Below are positions 55,901 through 64,000 of a stretch of DNA of 64,000 nucleotides, piece after piece. This DNA comes from Aquilaria yunnanensis (lineage: Eukaryota > Streptophyta > Magnoliopsida > Malvales > Thymelaeaceae). Made by a program: the position numbers and the translations under genes. The stretch covers positions 45,244,492-45,308,491 of the forward strand of contig CM077600.1 in the NCBI GenBank assembly GCA_039654915.1, read 5' to 3'. Each line of letters opens with the position of its first letter. The first letter of the stretch is position 1. The notes below the pieces were generated by a model. That model did no database searches. It was not told the DNA's origin and saw nothing but the letters and a program-made list of their open reading frames with translations.

Positions 55901-58598
55901 ATTTCAATCAGTAGAATGCAAAGAGCAGAAAATTATTCTCATATGGACTTCTATTTGCAAGTTTCTAGACAGCAACTGTGCTCCTTTCCTCCAGAGCGTT
56001 TTGGTTTTGTTTTAAGTATGCAATAAAAGCAATAAACGGTAAATCAGAAAAAGTTCAAGCAAGTATAACTGAGTGAACTCCAGAGCCTCGCATTATCGGA
56101 TCAAAAATCAGAAGAAATCACTTGGAGTCAAGAGAGTTAAGACATTCTTTGCATCAATCACAAATCGAGCCACATACGGCTGACTGCATCAACTACCATC
56201 GATTCACACAATAAACAAATCCAAAATGCCTCTTCATCTAAATAACAGTCTACAGCTTGTATTTCATAACTTATCTAACTTCCATCATATGAAAATGGGT
56301 AGAAGAAAAGCAATAAAGGAATTAAAAAACCCTTCCTATTCTTGCCTGGGAGCGTTAAACTCATTAACCATGAGAAGAAGTATATTCAGGACTTACACAG
56401 TGAGAAAGGGAAGTTCCATACTTCATGTCTGTATGCCTAACATTTTACTCATCAAGCATAAGAAAGAGAAACCTCCGTGAATGTTATCAATCAAGAAAAC
56501 CAAGAAAGTGATTGGATAATACAAAAATAAAAATTCACTTCTAAAGCAAGAAACTGGAAAACAGTTACCCAATTCAATACACAACAACATATACTTGACA
56601 ATAAAGAAAGATCTATAAAATACCTTCATTAAGGACATGTCAATACAAACTCCTCCATTAGGAGACAAAGTGTGGCCCTCAATGGATGTAGCTCCTCCAT
56701 ATGGAACAATAGGTATCTGATTAAATCATAGAAGTCAGCCAAAAAAAAAAATCTAAGAGTTCAAAAATCACGAGATTTGTATTTCTATGATTCATTCCTA
56801 TATGACATACCCAACATTATAGTATAACTATACATTGAAGCGAAGACAAAAATATGAAACATAAGCTGTAAAAATTTAAATTGAATAGTAGATAAAAATT
56901 AACAAATTCAGAGAATAAAGTAAAAAAGGAGGGATTAGAGACCTTATGTTTGTTGCATGCTTTCACAATCTTGGAAACTTCCACCTCAGACCTGTAGGAA
57001 CAAATTATTAAGCACAAGCATATCTTTTAGGTTTCTTTTCTAGTTGGATACATCTGAACTTGAATCCTGCAGAATGCATCTTTATCACTAGAGACTAAAT
57101 ACAACCAAATCATGAGTCATCTGCAGAAAATATAATGTTAAGATCATAAGCAAAGGTATCAATTAGCATAAAAACATGTAATAGTTAACCATGTAGATTT
57201 TGTTGAATGAGATATTTAACCTAGTGATAATGATCGCTTTTGTTTTGCTTGTGGAAGACCAAGCAATTTAAGTTAGCCAATGGTCAAAAGCACTGCATTG
57301 CAGTTGCTTACCTTGTTCATGATCAGGAAACCCAAATCCCTTTTCTGTGACCTTATACAATTAGAACTTACACTCATAAAGCAAAGTACCAGTCATGAAA
57401 CGCTCCAGATGTTTAGGAACCTTTTGGACTAACTTGGTGAATGCTAAAAGTCCACCTTTATAGCCACTGGTTCAAAATCGAAAATTTGTATTTGTATTTG
57501 TCTTTGAGAGATGAACTTACAGAGGTTTTTATGCCTTTGTTATATGGTAAGATGGTTCACAGAATGTCTGACGATATTCCTGAAGTCTATAGGAGAGCAA
57601 CATCTTGTGCTAGTATCAGGCTATTAGCCAGGAGATATAACAAGCTTCATTGCAGCAACACAAAGAACTATGATCTATAATCTATTCAATGGTAAAGGTT
57701 CAGCAATTGTTGTACCTTGGGTATACAATCACATCAGGGATGTTTACTGCCATGTGAAAGCTGTTTTGTGGCTTTCCATGAAAGAACCTCTCCTCATAAT
57801 CCATGGTCATATTATCCTGCGTGATTTCTATAGTTATTTCAACTATCTATTCCAATAAGTTTGAATGGTCATGAGTAGTTCCACAGTGCAATAAAACGGA
57901 GGAACCAATACTTGACAGATAGACTTAAGCTCGTCTATAAGCTCTTGTGGAACTTCTTTATGAGAACCCTTCACCATGAATTCTGTGCTAACTTTGCCCC
58001 CTGTGCTTGCACCTCTGAAACCCAATAAAAATTTCCTCATACAGGGATCACAATATGCTACAATGATAAATAAAAAGAAACTGCTCTTTGTCTTCCCTAA
58101 AGTAAACTTTACTAACATCTTCAGTGCCCATCCCCTTTTATGCAGAGCAAAAAAGGCCAAAAAAAAAAAAAAGATAAAGAACAGCAGACGGAATCAATTG
58201 ACTGTAAACGCTTCCATTAGTTCTAGATCAGAAGTTGACTAAAGGAGAAAAAAAGGATTAGCAAGGAACGACCAGATGGCCAAACCGCCACCGTGACCGA
58301 ATTAAATTAATGCATCTGTTGGGGATGAAGAAAAAATAAACCCAGAATCTAGCGAAGGCTCGCAGAGAGAAGGTTGAGTTCGGGATTGAGCGAGCAGCGA
58401 GCCAGCAGAGAAGGCAAGAACCAAGGGAAACAGAGAGCTCCTCTGCCATTTAACACAGTGAGCGTTGATCGAAGGCCTCGTTGAAGAAACTTCGGAGCTG
58501 AACTCTAATCGTTGAAGGCGAGAGCAAGCCCGAAGACTGTTGGAGACCACAGACTTTGAATGAGAACGTAGGCGAGAAAGCCAGGCAGAGAAAACCAT
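46932..58598 (-). CDS. DLD: Mitochondrial D-lactate dehydrogenase (cytochrome), 18 exons, intact
   Basis: FAD enzyme oxidising D-lactate to pyruvate with cytochrome c as acceptor; last step of methylglyoxal disposal in mitochondria. Exons: 58598-58342, 58014-57912, 57816-57716, 56991-56943, 56716-56624, 55896-55782, 55503-55443, 53464-53428, 53348-53287, 51957-51861, 51135-51061, 50989-50881, 49561-49452, 48686-48624, 48124-48045, 47944-47814, 47581-47538, 47051-46932. All introns are GT..AG, every junction keeps frame, giving 568 aa (Arabidopsis enzyme about 567). Residues 1-70: Ser/Arg-rich, mitochondrial targeting. FAD-binding domain (about 130-310): [12 protein letters not shown] at 175, [10 protein letters not shown] near 236, [12 protein letters not shown] near 302. 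C-terminal FAD-oxidase domain from about 325: HAGDGNFH at 476, GEHGVGTGK near 519. It ends [12 protein letters not shown]. Introns hold a MITE-bearing duplicated segment and an 883 bp element. Exon coordinates were inferred by eye. Confidence 0.95.
49960..50185. mobile_element. Old Stowaway-like MITE in DLD intron 12
   Basis: Counterpart of 6339-6572; begins TACTCCATCTATCC and ends GGGACAGGCGGTA. Contains a 16 bp A run at about 50143. Non-coding. Confidence 0.5.
50450..50684. mobile_element. Second old Stowaway-like MITE in DLD intron 12
   Basis: Counterpart of 6988-7225; begins ACTCTCCATCCCATACACA and ends AAGAGGGAATA. The interior (TTTGACTCAAATTTTC) follows the family seen intact at 8254-8490. 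Confidence 0.58.
54199..55081. mobile_element. hAT-type non-autonomous element in DLD intron 7
   Basis: An 883 bp element with inverted ends CAATGTTATTAAAAGCG and (inverted right end) CAAGGTTTTGAAAAGCG, flanked by the exact 8 bp repeat GATAAAAC at 54191-54198 and 55082-55089, the hAT target size. Both ends then carry GC-punctuated AAAGCGC/AAGCGC words for about 60 bp. The interior has two imperfect units of about 102 bp starting CTATTTTGGCAC at about 54759 and 54861. No transposase. It lies between exons 8 and 7 of DLD and does not touch the splice sites. Confidence 0.85.
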
Positions 58599-58744
58599 TG
58601 CTTGCTCTAGTTCCTGTTCCGGGATGAGTTGAAAGTTGAAACCTGCCTAATGATAGATAAGTTGCCGCCTTTCAGTTACTTTCTCATGGGCTGAGCAATG
58701 AACGGGTACTGATAGCCTTTAGGTACAATTTTTTTAGGATAAAA

Positions 58745-59500
58745 ACCCCCATCATCCTTGGATTAAAATCCATATTTTGGATTCATCCTAAAATTATAAA
58801 ATATTACATTATTTATTTTTTAATTATAAAAATATTATATCAGTCATTTTGCCATTAATTATAACCGTTAAAATGGATGAAAAAAATATAAAAAACTAGT
58901 TTTAACCTCTAAAAACCTTCCATTTGTCATAAAAACCTTAAAACTTTTATATCTTACAATAAACCCACCTTCTCCTAATTGCCCTCCTTCCTCCATGACT
59001 GCCGCCATCATTTTCTTTGCTCATTCGATTCTCACATCCTCTGTCGTTGATTCGAAGCTGACCTCCCCATTTATGAGCCCATTTTCCCTATTTTCTTACT
59101 AAATTATCGATGGTCGTCTTCTTCCGGTGGTGCACAACCATCTTTATCCAATGGAGTGTGATTGTAAATTGTCATCTTCCTTTGGGAGTGCTCAATAGAA
59201 GAGAAATGAATATGTTGAAGCGTGATTGAAGGGAGATGTCAAGGTGGGATTGAAGGAAATGACAATACAGGACGGCGATGGGCAAGATCAGAGTGCGACA
59301 GGAAAAGCACTACGGAATAGGACGCTGAATTGACAAGAGAGTGCGACGAGCAAGGTGTTAAATATTATTAACGCTAGATATACCGCAACTCATTTTTTTA
59401 AGGTATATCGTACTACATATCATTACCTTTTTGTAAAATAATAATAATAATAAGTGTTCGAATATTATTTTAAAATGAAAGAAACTAAATAAATTTATTT
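58745..59500. repeat. Tandem duplication, copy A (about 750 bp unit)
   Basis: Matches 59500-60200 head to tail: TTTTGGATTCATCCT at 58776 and 59528, CCTTCTCCTAA at 58968 and 59720, GCGATGGGCAAGATCAGAGT in both, and ATATCATTACCTTTTTG before an (AAT)n run at the end of both. Period is about 735-752 bp. No intact gene; parts read as GC-mixed open frames of no known family. It lies upstream of the DLD start, so it may hold promoter-distal DNA. Confidence 0.88.
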
Positions 59501-60170
59501 GCACATCCTTGAACTAAGACCCATATTTTGGATTCATCCTGAAACTACAAAACGTTACATCAGTTATCTTTTAACTATGAAAATGTTACATTAGTCATCT
59601 TGCCGTAAATTACAACCGTTAAAATGGATGGAAAAAAACGTAAAAAACTAGTTTTAACTCCTGAAAACCTTCCATTTGTCATAAAAACCTCAAAACTTTT
59701 ACATCTTATAATAAACACACCTTCTCCTAACTGCCCTCCTTCCTCCATAACTGCAGCTATCATTTTCTTCGCTCATTCAATTCTCACGTCCTCTGTCGTT
59801 GATTCAAAGCTAACTATGTTCCCTATTTTCCTACCAGATTATCGATGGTCGTCTTCCTCCAGCGATGCACGATCATCTTCATCCGGTGGAACGCAATTGT
59901 AAATTGTCGTCTTCCTTTGGGAGTGCTCAATAAAAGAGAAATGATGATGTTGAAGCGTGATTGAAGGGAAATGTCAAGGTGGGATCGAAGGGAAATGACA
60001 ATAAAGGACGGCGATGGGCAAGATCAGAGTGCGACAGGAAAACACTACGGAAGAGGTCGCTAAATCAATAGGAGAGTGCGACGAGCAAGGTGTTAAATAT
60101 CATTACTGCTAGATATAGTGCATATTATATTTTTAAGGTATACCATACTGCATATCATTACCTTTTTGAA

Positions 60171-60203
<33 letters not shown>
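59501..60203. repeat. Tandem duplication, copy B (split by a hAT element)
   Basis: Second unit of the 750 bp duplication. It ends in a long (AAT)n run at about 60172-60203. Its expected tail (AAGTGTTnGAATATTATTTTA, matching 59451-59471) is found instead beyond the hAT element at 63390-63420, showing that the element inserted into the microsatellite of this copy. Confidence 0.88.
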
Positions 60204-63200
60204 CAAAGGTGGCCAATGGGCCAGGTTGACCTGGGACCAACCCGAACCCGAACCTAGCTCGGGTTAAACTCGGCCCGACACAATCAAACCCGGGCCCGGC
60301 CCAACACGAAATGGACTTGGAGGGTAGCGAGACGATTTTGGGCCTGGGAGATGATGTAAGCCTAAATCAGACGAACTGGCCCACAAACCCGCTCAACCTG
60401 AACCAGTCCACGACCTGGCCAAGTCAAACGTTCCCAATTTCCCACTACGCAGTTTTGAAATTTTTTGAAAAATGGTAAAATTACACCTTTCTCCCCAAAT
60501 GGCTCCAAACTTTTTTTTTTTACATCCAGACTTTTTGACCCTCAGTTAACAGCCACTAACAGCTAGTTTTTTTATGGCTTTTTAGGTAAAACTAATTTTT
60601 TCTTCTTCTATAAATAGCCAGCCTCCTTCCCACATTTCCTCACACTAATCTTCTTTTCTCCAATCTCCGAAAATATTCTCTCATTCTCTCACTATCTCTC
60701 TCTAAGTTTTTTAATCTTTCACTAATATTTTCTTAATTGCCTCTTAATCATCTCTACATCTCTTCAATTATTTTCTTCCACTAATGGCTTCACGAGGGAA
60801 GAACTCCGGTAACGGCAAGGGTGTTGCCTCGTCCTCATCTGGCACGGGGTTCGGTTCATTTTTGCGTGGACGTTTGTTCTACAAAAATTGAGACTCGCAT
60901 TCACAAGAAATTGCCAACAATGATCCAAACATCTACATGGTGGCATACGACCTTGGCCTTGACAACAAACTTTCTGATGATGACGTTGAGGAAATTCGAC
61001 AAACCCAACTCGGTGCCGAGGGGTCTCAACTGACGTCACAAAGCGAGCAACCTGAGCGGAGTCAAGTAAAGAGCGAGAATTTGAAGACTTCTGTTTGGGT
61101 ACATTTTGATCAAGTTTGGGAAGCCGAAATGATGTATGCCAAGTGCAAATATTGCAAAAATAAATTTACACACAAATTGAACTCCGAGGCACTCTCATGA
61201 GGCACTTGAGCAAAGTCCATGGAGATATTGGCGGCATTTTCGGTGGACAAACACAACTGACGAATATTGGCAGCTCCGAAGGTCTAGATATCTTTCAATT
61301 TAATCCAAAAATTGCTAGGCAAAGTTTATTTAATTGGATGATGATTACTGAAAAACCATTTAGACAAACTAAGGATGAACACTTAAAAAGATTCATTCAA
61401 GAAAATCTAAATCCTACTTATAAAAAAAGGTCTAGGTAAACGGTAAGAAGAAAAAACTTTAAACTGTATGAAGTTAGAAGAAATGATTTACAAGCATATT
61501 TTTCTACCGTTTATCATTGTCTGTCATTTACATCTGATAAGTGGACATCTCCAATAGGGTAAAATTATTATTGTATAACTGCTCATTGGATAGATGATGA
61601 ATGAGTTATTTAAAAACGGATAATTGTTTTCAAATGTATGGAATCTGATCATATAGGTTGGAATATTTTTAATTGCATTATTGAAAATTTGCGTGAATTT
61701 TTTTTTGCGGATAAAGTTTTGTCTATTTCTTTTGAAAATGCTTCAAACAATGATTCAGCAGTAAAAGAATTGATAAAATAAATAAAACCACCGCTTGATG
61801 AAAATTTTTTCATGTTCGTTGCTTGTGCCACATTTTGAATTTATGTGTCCAAAATGGTTTACAACAACTGCAAAACCAAATTGAGCCAATTCAGAATGCT
61901 TTACTTTTTGTTAAAACAAGGAACAAATTGGCTCGTGAATTTAAAATGTTTGTATTGAATTTTTTTTTTAAAGGTTAAAAATCAATTGCCTCACTCGACG
62001 AAACTCAATATTTGAAATATTAAATAACACTCAATTATGGGCAAATCTTTTGACTCATTTTGTGAACTCAAAAGTGTAAGGCGACTGACTAACGAACAAG
62101 GTTTGGGAAAAATATTTTAAGTTATTTGAGTTGCTTAGATATTTTTATGAGTCAACAAACTTTTTCTCTAGGGTTTATTACTCAACAATGCACCAAACAA
62201 TGCTATATTTTGTAAACATCGTCTATGTGTTTCATAAATACAAAGACGATGAGTTTTTGAAACCAACTGTTGAAGCAATGCAAAAGAAATGGTTTGATTA
62301 TTTTCAACAAATCCCACAAATTTATCTTGTTACATGTGCATTAGATCCAAATGTCAAAATCATGGGTTGTCTACAATTGTTAGAAGCATATTATCATACA
62401 TATTTAGGTCAAACACAAGTTTCTGCACTTACTATTTCTGCTAAAGCTAACCACAATTTGAAAGAGTTATACAAACTCTACTCCGTTAAGCATTTTGATA
62501 AGGTTAGGTCATCCAATCCAACACCCGCCTGACCTTCCACCTCCTTATCATCATCAAGGTTTAACCCCGCAGTGAATATCCTCAAACGGCTAAGACCCAC
62601 AAACTCGGGATTGGCAGAATGGAATGATTACCTCTGCACTTTATTTGAAAACAATGAGGAAGACATCCTCGAGTGGTAGAAGAACAAAAGAGAAAGATTC
62701 TTGATCTTATTCATACTGGCGCAAGAGATTTTGGCAATTTCGGTCTCAACCATCGCCTCCAAGACCGCCTTTAGTGCAGGGAAATGAGTCATCTCAGAAA
62801 AATGCGCAAGGCTCACACTTAAAGCCATTGAGTTTTACGTCTGTAATCGGGGTTGGGCACTTGCTGCTCTAAAGAAACAAGATATTAAAAGCTCCGATGA
62901 TGAGGCTTCTTCTGATGATGACCAACAATAGTAAATTATAGATTTTCATTACAATTTAAATAATATAATTGATCTGATTATACTGTTAAGCACATATTTT
63001 AATTTTTACCTTTTCATTTTTTTCCATGGAACGTTTTGTCATTCTTAAGTGTAAAACACGTTTCAAATTATGTAAGTACCATTTGGCTTTTTTATTAATA
63101 AAATTTACACCGGTGTTGGTGTTTCTTCTAAAAAATATATATTTCATAAAATTATTATCAAACAATGAGTGAAAACATATTAAAACATATTTTATTAAAA

Positions 63201-63375
63201 TCGAATAATTAACTCGGCCTAGCTCAGACCCGCCCTGGCCTAGCCCGGGCCCAGGTTGGACCTAGCCTAGGCCCACCTCGCTTTGACGCGGGTCGTGCCT
63301 TGGTCCGAAAACTCTGACCCAGGCTTAGCCGGGCCAAGCTGGGTCCAAGCCGAGTCGACCCACCAGCCACCACTA
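60204..63375 (+). mobile_element. hAT-family DNA transposon (dead), 3.2 kb
   Basis: Inverted ends CAAAGGTGGC and (inverted right) TAGTGGTGGC, followed on both sides by GC-rich subterminal DNA (GGGCCAGG, CCCGAACCCG; CCCGGGCCCAGG), flanked by ATAATAAT on each side within an (AAT)n run (8 bp, hAT-like, although low-complexity flanks weaken the test). The interior encodes a broken hAT transposase on the plus strand. Confidence 0.85.
60784..62931 (+). pseudogene. hAT transposase pseudogene (BED finger ... hATC)
   Basis: The ATG at 60784 opens a Ser/Gly-rich N-terminus (MASRGKNSGNGKG); a stop at about 60890 and shifts follow. BED zinc finger: TSVWVHFDQV then AKCKYCKNKFTHKLN (61085-61195) and RHLSKVHGD in the next frame. 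The core includes FNPKIARQSLFNWMMITEKPF (61290-61360), SFTSDKWTSP (about 61525), LRYFYESTNFFSRVYYS and KKWFDYFQQIPQIYLVTCALDPN (62131-62360, the hAT RNase H-like part). The hATC domain near 62590-62900 reads LAISVSTIASKTAFSAGK, then a stop, then ending SSDDDQQ. At least five interruptions are visible. Confidence 0.85.
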
Positions 63376-64000
63376 ATAATAATAATAATAAGTGTTAGAA
63401 TATTATTTTAAGATGAAAGAAACTAAATAAATTTATTTGCACATCTTTAGATGTATTCTAACTTTTCTCATCATAATTTATCAAATATAAATAAAATATA
63501 TATGATAACGGATATATAGAGAAAAATAACTATTATTCAACAAAAAAAACTAATTTATTGATACAAGAGAAAAAAAACAATACTTTAATAATAGCAATAC
63601 ATTTTTTAATACCAAAAAAAAAAGAAAGCAAAAGTAAAAAAAAAAGTAAAAAAAAAATTAAAGTAAATATTTATGTTAAAATATGTGTATTAGTTATATT
63701 TTACTATTTTATATATTTATGTATGATATTTTTATTTAAAATGACCAAAAAAATATCTCACATGTCCGTAAAAAATAGAATACTATAATATATACCTCAC
63801 GTTATTACGATAAATTGTGGTTTTTAGACAAAATATACATAAAAAGTTACTGGTATGCAAAATATTGTAAAATACCATGGTATACCACATATTTTTTGTC
63901 AAAAAATATGATAAAATGTGAAAACATTTGTATCGTGTACTGCTTATCCGTGGTAAGCAGTATATCGTGATATTTAATTCCATAATGATGAGATGGCAAC
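63376..64000. other. AT-rich right edge
   Basis: Starts with the (AAT)n and tail of duplication copy B (to about 63450). The remainder is A/T-rich without supported features. Confidence 0.5.

Overview
The window is nuclear DNA from a dicot-type flowering plant: AT-rich, intron-containing, dense in L1-type LINEs, hAT and Mutator-like DNA transposons, Stowaway- and Tourist-like MITEs and microsatellites. No species is assigned. Two genes look intact, both on the minus strand. (1) A two-exon plant carboxylesterase (CXE, alpha/beta hydrolase, 323 aa; exons 35510-36174 and 27236-26930), split by an 8.3 kb intron that contains a LINE. (2) A mitochondrial D-lactate dehydrogenase (cytochrome type, DLD; 46932-58598). 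I resolved the DLD into 18 exons that join in frame into 568 codons, with GT..AG borders throughout. From memory, the Arabidopsis counterparts CXE15 (At5g06570) and D-LDH (At5g06580) are also neighbours, so the pair is probably a conserved microsyntenic block and the CXE a CXE15-type enzyme.

Layout. 1-4523: flanking DNA, then a decayed LINE with endonuclease, reverse transcriptase, zf-RVT and RNase H remains. 4524-9567: A-rich repeat, a GC-rich island, a 1.2 kb segment duplicated from (or into) DLD intron 12, and a Stowaway-like MITE. 9577-11186: a foldback Mutator-like element with about 700 bp arms and 9 bp target duplications. 11273-16971: a dead hAT element interrupted by a Pack-MULE (12497-14038) that carries a piece of an ANTH-domain (AP180-type clathrin assembly) gene. 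17-26 kb: two 5'-truncated LINEs, another MITE, a short tandem repeat and a 1 kb higher-order repeat array. 26.9-36.3 kb: the CXE gene. 36.4-46.6 kb: intergenic, with a degenerate tandem array, a second A-rich repeat, a LINE relic and a GC-rich open island. 46.9-58.6 kb: DLD. 58.7-63.4 kb: a 750 bp tandem duplication whose second copy is split by a 3.2 kb hAT element inserted in an (AAT)n run.

Functionally, DLD oxidises D-lactate in mitochondria at the end of the glyoxalase (methylglyoxal detoxification) route. A CXE15-type esterase would hydrolyse small esters; in Arabidopsis it has been linked to strigolactone turnover. Nothing in the sequence ties the two into one pathway. The rest of the window is a record of nested transposition. 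I found no convincing novel enzymatic system. The most noteworthy items are the Pack-MULE nested in the hAT, the long foldback element, the intron-derived duplication and the higher-order repeat array.
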